Assembly (NCBI GenBank): GCA_001899285.1
Contig: MKWA01000015.1
Span: 422,826-478,726, forward strand
DNA from: Rhizobiales bacterium 64-17
GTDB taxonomy: Bacteria; Pseudomonadota; Alphaproteobacteria; Rhizobiales; Xanthobacteraceae
DNA length: 55,901 bases
Direction: 5' to 3'
Part shown: piece by piece, positions 43,954-51,161 of the stretch
Layout of the letters: each line of letters starts with the position of its first letter
How positions within the stretch are numbered: position 1 is the first letter of the stretch
The notes under the pieces: model-generated
What the model was told of the DNA's origin: nothing
What the model saw: only the letters and a program-made list of their open reading frames with translations
Database searches by the model: none
Program-made: the position numbers and the translations under genes

Positions 43954-45153
43954 ATGTTCGATTTCATCAAAACCATGCTGACGGCGCCCGAAGCCAAGGC
44001 CTCGCGCACCGCGCGGCTGATCGCGCTGGAGAGCGGCGGACGCGCGCGGTGGACGCCGCGCGACTATGCGGCGCTGGCGCGGGAAGGCTACGCCAAGAAC
44101 GCGGTGGTGCACCGCGCGGTGCGGCTGGTCGCCGAGGGCGTCGGCTCGGTTGCGTTCCTGCTGCATGAGGATGCGCGCGAGCACGATACGCATCCGCTGC
44201 TCGACCTGATCGCGCGGCCCAATCCCCGCCAGGATGGGGCGAGCCTGATGGAGGCGGTGGCAACGCATCTGCTGCTCGCCGGCAACGCCTATCTCGAAGC
44301 GGTCACGCTGGAGAGCGACACGGTGCGCGAGATCTATGCGCTGCGGCCGGACCGCATGCGCGTCGTGCCGGGCGCCGACGGCTGGCCGGAGGCGTTCGAC
44401 TATACGGTCGGCGGGCGCAGCGTGCGGTTCGACCAGAGCGCGCGGTCTCATGGCGCGATGCAAGTGCCGCCGATCCTGCATCTGACGTTCTTCAATCCGC
44501 TCGACGATCATTACGGCCTGCCGCCGCTCGATGCCGCGGCGGTCGCGGTCGATACGCACAACGCCGCGGCGGCGTGGAACAAGGCGCTGCTCGACAACGC
44601 GGCGCGGCCGTCCGGCGCGTTGATCTATGCGGGGCCGGACGGCGCGGTGCTATCCGACGGGCAGTTCGAGCGGCTCAAGCGCGAGCTCTCCGACCAGTAT
44701 CAGGGTGCGGGCAATGCCGGGCGGCCGCTGCTGCTGGAAGGCGGCCTCGACTGGAAGGCGATGTCGCTGACGCCGAAGGACATGGACTTCATGGACGCGA
44801 AGAATGCGGCGGCGCGCGAGATCGCGCTGGCGTTCGGCGTGCCGCCGATGCTGCTCGGCATTCCCGGCGACAACACTTATGCGAATTACCAGGAAGCCAA
44901 CCGCACGCTGTGGCGCGCGACGATCCTGCCGCTCGCATCGCGTATCGGTGCGGCACTAGCGCAATGGCTCGGGCCGGCGTTCGCCGGCGGCGCGGGGCTG
45001 CGGCTGGCGATCGACACCGACCGGATCGACGCGCTTGCCGCGGATCGGACAGCGCTGTGGCAGCGCGTCACCGACGCGCCGTTCCTCACCATCAACGAGA
45101 AACGCGCGGCGACCGGCTACGGCGCCATCGCCGGTGGCGACGTAGTGAGATGA
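43954..45153 (+). CDS. HK97-family portal protein (GTA gp3)
   Basis: A 399-residue portal: VHRAVRLVAEGVGSVAFLLHE, ATHLLLAGNAYLEAV, the core ILHLTFFNPLDDHYGLPPL, KRELSDQYQGAGNAGRPLLLEGG and PPMLLGIPGDNTYANYQEANR. It forms the dodecameric ring through which DNA enters the head. The start MFDFIKTML at 43954 follows GAGGAACC. It sits 615 bp after the terminase because of the inserted DUF6968 gene and repeat. Confidence 0.94.
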   Translation: MFDFIKTMLTAPEAKASRTARLIALESGGRARWTPRDYAALAREGYAKNAVVHRAVRLVAEGVGSVAFLLHEDAREHDTHPLLDLIARPNPRQDGASLMEAVATHLLLAGNAYLEAVTLESDTVREIYALRPDRMRVVPGADGWPEAFDYTVGGRSVRFDQSARSHGAMQVPPILHLTFFNPLDDHYGLPPLDAAAVAVDTHNAAAAWNKALLDNAARPSGALIYAGPDGAVLSDGQFERLKRELSDQYQGAGNAGRPLLLEGGLDWKAMSLTPKDMDFMDAKNAAAREIALAFGVPPMLLGIPGDNTYANYQEANRTLWRATILPLASRIGAALAQWLGPAFAGGAGLRLAIDTDRIDALAADRTALWQRVTDAPFLTINEKRAATGYGAIAGGDVVR

Positions 45154-45176
45154 ATTCCCACAAATTCCGCAAGTAG

Positions 45177-45287
45177 CCTCATCCTGAGGAGCGCGAAGCG
45201 CGTCTCGAAGGATGAGGCGGGGAAATAGGCGCGATGTCGCCCATCCTTCGAGACGCGATCCTGACGGATCGCTCCTCTGGATGAGGG
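45177..45287. repeat. Nested inverted intergenic repeat, copy 2
   Basis: CCTCATCCTGAGGAGCGCG at the left and its inverse (GATCGCTCCTCTGGATGAGG) at the right, with an inner GCGTCTCGAAGGATG against CATCCTTCGAGACGCG. Same family and plan as 16317-16463. It lies inside the GTA-like cluster between portal and gp3.5. Confidence 0.88.
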
Positions 45288-45312
45288 CTGAGTGTGCGTT
45301 GGAATCCAAGTC

Positions 45313-45492
45313 ATGTCCGAATTGATCGACATCTTCATCACCCGCGGCGACCTCGCGCATCTCGCGCTGTTCCTGTGGGCATCGACCACCACCGCGCTCG
45401 CCTGGTTCGCGTTCCGCGAACTGACGCTGGCCGCGCGCCGGTTCGACGATTTCGTGCGCGAGCTTGCGCGCTTCAATGAATTGCACCGTTAG
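45313..45492 (+). CDS. Small membrane protein in gp3.5 position
   Basis: A 59-residue protein with one membrane helix (about 14-32, LAHLALFLWASTTTALAWF) and a basic amphipathic C-terminus. RcGTA has a small g3.5 gene at the same place between portal and protease. Start MSELIDIFITRG. Its function in the particle is not known to me. Confidence 0.65.
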   Translation: MSELIDIFITRGDLAHLALFLWASTTTALAWFAFRELTLAARRFDDFVRELARFNELHR

Positions 45493-45500
45493 GGCGTGAT

Positions 45501-45527
45501 CCGGAAAAGTGGGAACCGGTTTTCCGG
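45501..45527. repeat. Short rhizobial palindrome
   Basis: CCGGAAAA (45501-45508) and TTTTCCGG (45520-45527) around GTGGGAACCGG, flanked by GATC on both sides. This sequence type is very common between genes in Bradyrhizobium and relatives. Confidence 0.75.
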
Positions 45528-45561
45528 ACAGATCAGGCCCAGAATCATGGAGAATTGCCGG

Positions 45562-45744
45562 ATGGATACGCTGCATACCGTGCTGCGCACGATCAACGAG
45601 ACCAAGAGCGCGGAAAAGTCGATGCGCGCCGATCATCTGATCGTGTTCCGCGAATTCCTGCGTCACCTCGACCGTGCGCACAAGCGCAACGTAACGAAGG
45701 CAAGCGGCAAGGGCACGAAGCCGAAGCGCAGCCGCAAAGGCTGA
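45562..45744 (+). CDS. Small basic protein before the prohead protease
   Basis: A 60-residue protein, MDTLHTVLRTINETKSAEKS then a Lys/Arg-rich tail (KASGKGTKPKRSRKG). Start chosen at 45562 for the GGAG nine bases upstream; an ATG at 45547 also fits. No known family. The basic tail suggests nucleic acid contact. Placed between gp3.5 and the protease gene. Confidence 0.55.
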   Translation: MDTLHTVLRTINETKSAEKSMRADHLIVFREFLRHLDRAHKRNVTKASGKGTKPKRSRKG

Positions 45745-45802
45745 TCTCCCCACAATCCGGTCGTTTGAACCTCGCTCCGTCAGGAGCGGGGAAGGACTTG
45801 TC

Positions 45803-46408
45803 ATGCTCGCACCGCTTGAACCGACGCTTGATCCGGCCCTTGCCAGCGTCTTCCGCCCGCGCGCCACCATCGCCGCCGACGGAACGGTGGAAGGCTATGC
45901 CTCGCTGTTCGGCGAACTCGATCAGGCGCGCGACATGGTGATGCCCGGCGCATTCAGAGCGACTCTGCGCACGCGGGGCGTGCGCCGCATCCCCATGCTG
46001 TTTCAGCACGATCCGGCCGAGCCGGTCGGCGTCTGGCTCGAGCTGCGCGAGGATGGGCGCGGGCTTTATGCGCGCGGACGGCTCATTCCCGAAGTGCAGC
46101 GCGGCCGCGAACTGCTCGCGCTGGTGCGCCAGGGCGGCATCGACGGCCTGTCGATCGGCTTTCGCACGGTGAAGGGCCGCATCGATCCGAGGACGCGCAT
46201 CCGCAAGCTCGACATCGTCGATCTGTGGGAGATCTCCATCGTCACGTTCCCGCTGCTGACCGGCGCGCGCGTGCAGGCGGTGAAGCAGACGCCGCCGGTA
46301 TCGCGCGCGCGGCAGCAGGCCGAGCGCGATTTCGCCGCGGCATGCGGGAAACAGGCGCCGTCGTTGCCCGCGCAGTTCCGCCGCAGGCGCCGGAGGATCG
46401 GCTTTTGA
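45803..46408 (+). CDS. HK97-family prohead protease (GTA gp4)
   Basis: A 201-residue S78 peptidase with the family triad region: His69 in MLFQHDP, Ser117 in DGLSIGF, and a late acidic residue in VDLWEISIVTFP. It cleaves the N-terminal scaffold (delta) part of the capsid protein during head maturation. In most GTAs the capsid gene follows at once; here a toxin-like gene starts inside its stop codon (TTGA). The Arg-rich end (FRRRRRRIGF) is unusual. Confidence 0.93.
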   Translation: MLAPLEPTLDPALASVFRPRATIAADGTVEGYASLFGELDQARDMVMPGAFRATLRTRGVRRIPMLFQHDPAEPVGVWLELREDGRGLYARGRLIPEVQRGRELLALVRQGGIDGLSIGFRTVKGRIDPRTRIRKLDIVDLWEISIVTFPLLTGARVQAVKQTPPVSRARQQAERDFAAACGKQAPSLPAQFRRRRRRIGF

Positions 46409-47154
46409 CCCGGATAGTGACGGCGCGCGCGCTGCGCGGAAAGGTTCTCCGCCTGAAATGGCTGGTGGCGGCGACGCGCTTCGAGATCACGATGCACCGG
46501 CACGCGTTGGCATTGAAGGCCGGGTTCAATCCGGACCAGCCGCGCGATGAGCAGGGGCGGTGGACGGATGCGGGTGGCGGCGCCATCGCTCTGCCGGAGA
46601 TCGTCGTCGGTGCGGACGATACCGGATCTGGCGATGATGATGATCTGGACGATCTTTGGTACGTCCAGCTTGCCGGCGATGTGCCGACCGGCGACGGACT
46701 TCCACAGATTCCGAAAGAGCGGCCAAGCACTTTATCCAAGCTCATCAAGATCGGCAGAATTCTCGCCCGACGTTATCGCGTGCTTAAGCTTGTTCTGGAT
46801 GCGGCGCCATATCTTGAAGATATCAAAGCCGAAGTTCACGCAAGCTTCGACCCGCCGAGATCATTACAGGAGCTTCAGGAAGCTGTAAGAACACCCGAGA
46901 AGGGCTATGATATCCACCACATCGTCGAACGCGCGACGCGCAATCCAGACGGCTCCGAGGACGCGATGATCAATGCGTCGGATAATCTGGTGCGGATTCC
47001 CCGGTGGAAGCATTGGGAGCTTAATGCGTGGTATGAACGTCCACAAGATCGATTTTCCGGACTGAGTCCGCGACAGTATTTGCGCGATAAGAGTTGGGAT
47101 GAGCGGCGCGAGATTGGTTTGGAAGGCCTCAGAGAGATTGGAATCCTCCAATGA
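46405..47154 (+). CDS. Chimeric protein: GTA-linked N-terminal module plus putative HHIVE nuclease toxin
   Basis: A 249-residue protein. Residues about 10-56 are a module shared with the gene at 48951: a basic helix (LRLKWLVAATRFEI, RHALALK) then AGFNPDQPRDEQGRW. A variable acidic linker follows (GSGDDDDLDD), a helical stretch (110-140) and a C-terminal domain with PEKGYDIHHIVER (His171, His172), NLVRIPRWKHWELNAWY and SPRQYLRDKSW. The C-terminal part resembles His-His-motif nuclease domains of polymorphic toxins from alphaproteobacterial prophages. TTG start at 46405 overlaps the protease stop; GTG 46417 is an alternative. Lower GC toward the 3' end. Toxic activity is inferred. Confidence 0.75.
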   Translation: MTRIVTARALRGKVLRLKWLVAATRFEITMHRHALALKAGFNPDQPRDEQGRWTDAGGGAIALPEIVVGADDTGSGDDDDLDDLWYVQLAGDVPTGDGLPQIPKERPSTLSKLIKIGRILARRYRVLKLVLDAAPYLEDIKAEVHASFDPPRSLQELQEAVRTPEKGYDIHHIVERATRNPDGSEDAMINASDNLVRIPRWKHWELNAWYERPQDRFSGLSPRQYLRDKSWDERREIGLEGLREIGILQ

Positions 47155-47525
47155 AAAGGACAAAAAGGGACTTGTCCTCGCTGGCCGAGAAAACTTTGCT
47201 TCATCTGTTCGTCAAATATTCAATTGAGCAGGACGATGCGCTTCTGGGCTTCGAGGTCGCGCGTTCGAACCGGATGTATTGGGCGATCAAGGACATTACC
47301 AACGAATTGAAGTCGCGACCCGGCGACCGGCGACGCGCTTTGATTCCGTTTTATCGGCATGGCAACCCGCAGGTCCGTTTCAAGGCTGCCGAAGCGACGC
47401 TTGCCCTGGAGCCGGTCGCCGCACGTGCCGTTCTCGAAAGCCTGCGTAGCATTCATGGCCCCCAAGGTCTGGACGCCGGCATGGCCATTCGTGGTCTCGA
47501 TGATGGTAGCTACAAGCCGACGTAA
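47151..47525 (+). CDS. DUF2019 protein, putative immunity partner
   Basis: A 124-residue HEAT-like helical protein matching DUF2019: LFVKYSIEQDDALLGFEVARSNR, ELKSRPGDRRRALIPFYRH, QVRFKAAEATLALEP and a C-terminal LDDGSYKPT. Its ATG overlaps the stop of the toxin-like gene (ATGA), the tight coupling typical of toxin-immunity pairs. A neutralising role is inferred from position and size. An intrinsic terminator follows. Confidence 0.8.
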   Translation: MKRTKRDLSSLAEKTLLHLFVKYSIEQDDALLGFEVARSNRMYWAIKDITNELKSRPGDRRRALIPFYRHGNPQVRFKAAEATLALEPVAARAVLESLRSIHGPQGLDAGMAIRGLDDGSYKPT

Positions 47526-47548
47526 GTCTGTTTTTTCGCCGTCACACC

Positions 47549-47560
47549 TGAGACGTCTCA
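47549..47560. promoter_or_regulatory. Perfect 12-bp palindrome TGAGACGTCTCA
   Basis: Lies between the DUF2019 stop codon and the terminator before the capsid gene. Could be an operator or an upstream part of the terminator region. No partner copy was noticed in the cluster. Confidence 0.35.
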
Positions 47561-47576
47561 CGTCATCTCAAATCTG

Positions 47577-47601
47577 ACCCGCGCCACGCGCGGGTTTTTT
47601 T
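47577..47601 (+). terminator. Intrinsic terminator immediately before the capsid gene
   Basis: A 7-bp GC stem (47577-47583 with 47589-47595, extendable by one pair) and a run of seven T residues, ending 38 bp before the capsid ATG. No promoter is evident between it and the capsid gene. Confidence 0.85.
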
Positions 47602-47639
47602 GTTGCCCGACATCCAAACAGAGAGAGAAGGATATCTGA

Positions 47640-48875
47640 ATGACCATCGACACCGAACTCGAAACCAAATCCGGCATTCCCGGTGACAGCCTGGTGACTC
47701 ATGGCGATATGATGCGCGCATTCGAGGCGTTCAAGGATGCGAACGACGAGCGCATCGCCGAAATCGACAAACGCGGCGGCGATCCGCTGCTGGAGGAGAA
47801 GGTGGCGCGCATCGACCGCGCCATCGACACGCTGATGCTGAAAGCGGCGCGGCCGGCGCTCGCCGCGTCCGATGCGGCGCGTGGTTCTTCCGCTCACGCG
47901 GCGCGCGAGCACAAGTCGGCATTCGACGCCTATATCCGCGGCGGCGACAGCGCCGGCCTGCGCGCGTTGGAGGTGAAGGCGATGTCGGCCGGCACGCCGG
48001 CGGACGGCGGCTATCTCGTGCCTGCCGAGGTGGAGAGCGAGATCGGCAAGCGGCTGGCCGCGATCTCGCCGATCCGCGCCATCGCCTCGGTGCGCGAGAT
48101 TTCCGGCAACGTCTACACCAAGCCGTTCATGACCGCGGGTCCGGCGACCGGCTGGGTCGGCGAGACCGCGTCGCGGCCGCAGACCAATTCGCCGACGCTC
48201 GACGAACTCGAATTCCCGGCGATGGAGCTTTACGCCATGCCGGCGGCGACCGGCACGCTGCTGGAAGATGCGGCGGTGAACATCGACGAGTGGATCGCCG
48301 CCGAGGTGGAGCAGGTGTTCGCCGCGCAGGAGGGGACCGCCTTCGTCAGCGGCGACGGCACCAACAAACCGAAGGGCTTTCTCAGCTACGACACCGTCGC
48401 CAATGCGTCGTGGACCTGGGGCAAGATCGGCACGATCGCGAGCGGCAGCGACGGCGCGTTCCCGGCGAGCAACCCGTCCGACAAGCTGGTCGATCTGATC
48501 TACGCCGTGAACGCCGGCTATCGCCAAAACGGCAGCTTCGTGATGAACCGCAAGACGCAGTCGGCGATCCGCAAGTTCAAGGACACGGCGGGCGGCTATC
48601 TGTGGCAGCCGCCGGCGCAGGCGTCGGGCCGCGCGACCTTGATGACCTTCCCGGTGTATGAGGCCGAGGACATGCCGGACATCGCGTCCGGCTCGCTGTC
48701 GATCGCGTTCGGCGATTTCCGCCGTGGCTATCTGGTGGTGGATCGCCAGGGCGTGCGCGTGCTGCGCGATCCGTACTCCGCCAAGCCCTATGTGCTGTTC
48801 TACACCACCAAGCGCGTCGGCGGCGGCGTGCAGGACTTCGACGCGATCAAGCTGATGAAGTTCTCGGCGAGCTGA
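47640..48875 (+). CDS. HK97-family major capsid protein (GTA gp5)
   Basis: A 411-residue capsid protein. The first about 115 residues are a coiled-coil scaffolding (delta) region (FEAFKDANDERIAEIDKRGG), probably removed by gp4. The mature domain begins near AMSAGTPADGGYLVPAEVE and contains WVGETASRPQT, FVSGDGTNKPKGFLSY, FVMNRKTQSAIRKFKD and the C-terminal FGDFRRGYLVVDRQGVRVLRDPYSAKPYV. Ribosome site AGAGAAGGA. The gene is boxed by terminators and by the two toxin-immunity pairs. Confidence 0.96.
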   Translation: MTIDTELETKSGIPGDSLVTHGDMMRAFEAFKDANDERIAEIDKRGGDPLLEEKVARIDRAIDTLMLKAARPALAASDAARGSSAHAAREHKSAFDAYIRGGDSAGLRALEVKAMSAGTPADGGYLVPAEVESEIGKRLAAISPIRAIASVREISGNVYTKPFMTAGPATGWVGETASRPQTNSPTLDELEFPAMELYAMPAATGTLLEDAAVNIDEWIAAEVEQVFAAQEGTAFVSGDGTNKPKGFLSYDTVANASWTWGKIGTIASGSDGAFPASNPSDKLVDLIYAVNAGYRQNGSFVMNRKTQSAIRKFKDTAGGYLWQPPAQASGRATLMTFPVYEAEDMPDIASGSLSIAFGDFRRGYLVVDRQGVRVLRDPYSAKPYVLFYTTKRVGGGVQDFDAIKLMKFSAS

Positions 48876-48903
48876 TCGCCGCGACTGTCACGGCAGGCAA
48901 GCG

Positions 48904-48936
48904 AGGCGGCGGGAGGTTCCCGCCGCCTTTCATTTT
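48904..48936 (+). terminator. Hairpin with weak T tail after the capsid gene
   Basis: A perfect 11-bp stem (48904-48914 with 48918-48928), 3-nt loop and a TTTCATTTT tail, ending just before the ribosome site of the second toxin-like gene. Confidence 0.7.
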
Positions 48937-48950
48937 GAGGGAAGGCGTCG

Positions 48951-49520
48951 ATGCATCCGGGTGGTTTGCGCTCGCGCGCGCTACGGATGAAATGGCATGT
49001 GGCGGCGCTGCGGTTTGAGATTGCCATGCTTCGGCACGCACGGATATTGCGCAAGGCCGGCTTCCGCCCCGACCAAGCGCGTGATGAGCAAGGCCGGTGG
49101 GTGGAAGAAGGCCGGGACGAAGAAAGTAGCGGAGATCAGGACATAGGGGATGCGCTCGAGCTGAGCGCGCAACGCAAGCCGGACGGGCATCATTTTGTGC
49201 CGCGCGCAGTCGTTAGTAAGTTTGAGCTATCAGACGACGCGATTAGCGAATTCGAGAATGCAAAAACAGGCAAGCTATTCGCGGAAAAGCATGGTTGGAG
49301 CGCGCAACATCGCACCTATAATGAGGCTGTCGAGCAAAAACTCGAACAATTTCTCAAATCCAATATGACGCGCGCGGAAGATACGTCTGCTGGTCAGGCG
49401 CGCCAATTCGTGGATGAGATTAAATGGTCGCGTGATCCTCGAATCCGAGGTTTAAATATGAAGATATCTACGCGCGAGATCATGCATTGGATACGCCGTA
49501 TGCCGCGGGCCGGCGATTGA
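48951..49520 (+). CDS. Chimeric protein: GTA-linked N-terminal module plus putative GHH nuclease toxin
   Basis: A 189-residue protein. Residues about 6-54 repeat the module of the gene at 46405 (LRMKWHVAALRFEIAMLRHA, then AGFRPDQARDEQGRW); by hand about 33 of 48 aligned positions are identical. The C-terminal domain is unrelated to the other: KPDGHHFVPRAV (Gly79-His80-His81), GWSAQHRTYNEAVEQ, ARQFVDEIKWSRDPRIRGLN. The GHH motif and following pattern resemble the treble-clef GHH nuclease toxins of polymorphic systems. Start at ATG 48951 with GGGAAGG upstream. Composition becomes AT-rich after the module, as if the 3' half were swapped in. Toxicity is inferred. Confidence 0.75.
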   Translation: MHPGGLRSRALRMKWHVAALRFEIAMLRHARILRKAGFRPDQARDEQGRWVEEGRDEESSGDQDIGDALELSAQRKPDGHHFVPRAVVSKFELSDDAISEFENAKTGKLFAEKHGWSAQHRTYNEAVEQKLEQFLKSNMTRAEDTSAGQARQFVDEIKWSRDPRIRGLNMKISTREIMHWIRRMPRAGD

Positions 49521-49528
49521 GGCATGTG

Positions 49529-49930
49529 ATGAAAACTCTTTCTGATGAAGAACAGGGGCGGATTTGGTCAGATCTGTATCACGGCGCGCAGAAGATCTTG
49601 CATCGCCGCGGACGAGAGAATGCCTTTGGACGTGGTGATTACTGGATTCTTGAAGACAATTACGGCCCGCTACAACATAAGATTTATATCAACAATCTTC
49701 GCATGATCGATCCAGGTATCGTGCATGCACTACAGAAATTGTTGACCCCGTACCCTGACTGGTCGTGGGTTATCGCAATTGATCTTTCCACCGCAGGAAA
49801 AAGCTGGCCGGAGATGGGGCTGATCGTGCGCAAGCACGAGATCGTCGACGGGTTGAAGCGCGAGCTATTTCCGAAGGAGTTTCGGTCCTTGCAGTATGAA
49901 GGCGCGAGGCCGGGAACGGACCGCGATTGA
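49529..49930 (+). CDS. Putative immunity protein of the GHH toxin
   Basis: A 133-residue protein, 8 bp after the toxin-like gene: MKTLSDEEQGRIWSDLYHGA, DYWILEDNYGPLQHKIYINN, DWSWVIAIDLSTAGKSWPEMG and LIVRKHEIVDGLKRELFP. I do not recognise the family. Size, spacing and AT-rich composition fit an immunity gene. A strong hairpin follows. Confidence 0.65.
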   Translation: MKTLSDEEQGRIWSDLYHGAQKILHRRGRENAFGRGDYWILEDNYGPLQHKIYINNLRMIDPGIVHALQKLLTPYPDWSWVIAIDLSTAGKSWPEMGLIVRKHEIVDGLKRELFPKEFRSLQYEGARPGTDRD

Positions 49931-49940
49931 GCCAAACGAA

Positions 49941-49970
49941 AAAGCCCTCTCCGCGAGGAGAGGGCTTTGC
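49941..49970. terminator. Terminator between the immunity gene and bactofilin
   Basis: A perfect 12-bp stem (49941-49952 with 49957-49968) and GCGA loop. On the minus strand it is followed by five T residues, a good end for the bactofilin transcript; on the plus strand the T tail is interrupted. Confidence 0.85.
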
Positions 49971-49993
49971 TTTGTAAAATGTCTGTCGTGCGA

Positions 49994-50500
49994 TCAGCGC
50001 GCCAGCGGCGACGGATCGACCCGCAGCGCGGTGACGTTGCTCGGGGCGACTGACGGGGCCGCGACAGCGGCGACGGTGGCGCCCGGTGCGTCCACCGGCT
50101 TGTCGAGCTTGCGCGACACGCCTTCAAACTGCGCGTCCTGCTCGATCATCAGCGAGCGCGAGAAGATTTCGCCGTCGACCTTGGCGGTCTTTTGCAGCTT
50201 CACGGTGGTCGAATGGATGTTGCCGTTGAACGTGCCCTGAATGACGGTGTCCTGCGCGATCACCTTGCCTTCGACGCGGGCGCCTTCGCAGACGACGAGC
50301 TGCGCCGCCTGGATGTCGCCGGTGACGCGGCCGTGGATCTGCACGCTGCCGGTCGACACGATGTTGCCGGTGATCTGCATGCCGCGGCCGAGCACCGAGG
50401 GCTGCTCGGCGACGCGGTCGACGCTGCGCGCCGGGGCCGGTTCCGCGGCAGCGGTCGGGGCGGCGGCGGGCTTGGTGTCGGATTTGAAGAAGCTGCTCAC
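49994..50500 (-). CDS. Bactofilin (polymer-forming cytoskeletal protein)
   Basis: A 168-residue protein from GTG 50500 (SSFFKSDTKP). Pro/Ala-rich tails flank the bactofilin beta-helix domain (about 40-135): SVLGRGMQITGNIVSTGSVQ, IHGRVTGDIQAAQLVVCEGA, VEGKVIAQDTVIQGTFNGNI and a late DGEIFSRSLMIEQDAQFEG. Bactofilins form nucleotide-free filaments that organise cell-wall or polar functions. It lies on the opposite strand inside the head-tail cluster, so it is not part of the particle operon. Confidence 0.93.
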   Translation of the reverse strand: MSSFFKSDTKPAAAPTAAAEPAPARSVDRVAEQPSVLGRGMQITGNIVSTGSVQIHGRVTGDIQAAQLVVCEGARVEGKVIAQDTVIQGTFNGNIHSTTVKLQKTAKVDGEIFSRSLMIEQDAQFEGVSRKLDKPVDAPGATVAAVAAPSVAPSNVTALRVDPSPLAR

Positions 50501-50698
50501 GGGGTCGTCTCCTGTGCTCGGGGTCGGGCCAACCCTAACGCGCGGAAAAACTGCCGCCACCACGAAGCGAATTTACCAATAACGTGCGCCAGAATTAACT
50601 AAAATGCGAGGCGGGGCGGCCGGACGGCTTGCCCGGACCGGCGGCAGACGGTTTAACCGAACGCCACGCGGCGCAAACCTCTACGCGGCGGAAGAGAC

Positions 50699-50905
50699 AT
50701 GACCAGCGAACAGGATCTGAAAGCGTCGATCGACCGCTTTCTTCGCAATGTGAGCTTCACCGCCCAGCGCGAGATCGAGAAGGTCGTGCGCGCGGCGCTC
50801 GCCAATGGCACGCTGAAGCCGGGCGAGAACCTGTCGGCATCCATCACCTTGTCGAGCCCGAAAGTGGGCCTCGACGTGACGATCCATCAAAAGCTTGATG
50901 TGTAA
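50699..50905 (+). CDS. DUF6494-like small protein
   Basis: A 68-residue protein: LKASIDRFLRNVSFTAQREI, EKVVRAALANGTLKPGENLS and a beta-rich end (ITLSSPKVGLDVTIHQKLDV). The pattern fits the DUF6494 family of unknown function. It diverges from bactofilin across about 200 bp and shows host-like codon use. Confidence 0.75.
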   Translation: MTSEQDLKASIDRFLRNVSFTAQREIEKVVRAALANGTLKPGENLSASITLSSPKVGLDVTIHQKLDV

Positions 50906-50919
50906 CGGCGCGAACGCCG

Positions 50920-51051
50920 CTACTGCATGATCCCGTGCCAGAGCGCGAGCGTGGAAATCGCCAGACCGGCGATGAACGCGCCGACGACATAGCTCAGTCG
51001 CAGGCAGACATTTTCGAGTTGCGGATGGGCGGGATCGACGTGGTGCGCCAT
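50920..51051 (-). CDS. Very small membrane protein (43 aa)
   Basis: MAHHVDPAHPQLENVCLRLS followed by one membrane helix (YVVGAFIAGLAISTLALWHG). Start at 51051. Convergent with the DUF6494 gene. No known family. Confidence 0.5.
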   Translation of the reverse strand: MAHHVDPAHPQLENVCLRLSYVVGAFIAGLAISTLALWHGIMQ

Positions 51052-51161
51052 GACGGTTCGGCTTCCGGATAAGCGTGACGATCCGGCGATGATAGGAGAG
51101 CCGCGGCTTCGCTCCAAGAGAGATCGGTGCGGGAAGCTGTGCGCTATTGCGCCGCAACAGA

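Noticed and set aside
46225..46404. Extended N-terminus of the first toxin-like protein overlapping the protease gene
   Set aside because: The extra 60 residues are a shadow of the protease gene; homology with the second module begins only after the TTG at 46405.
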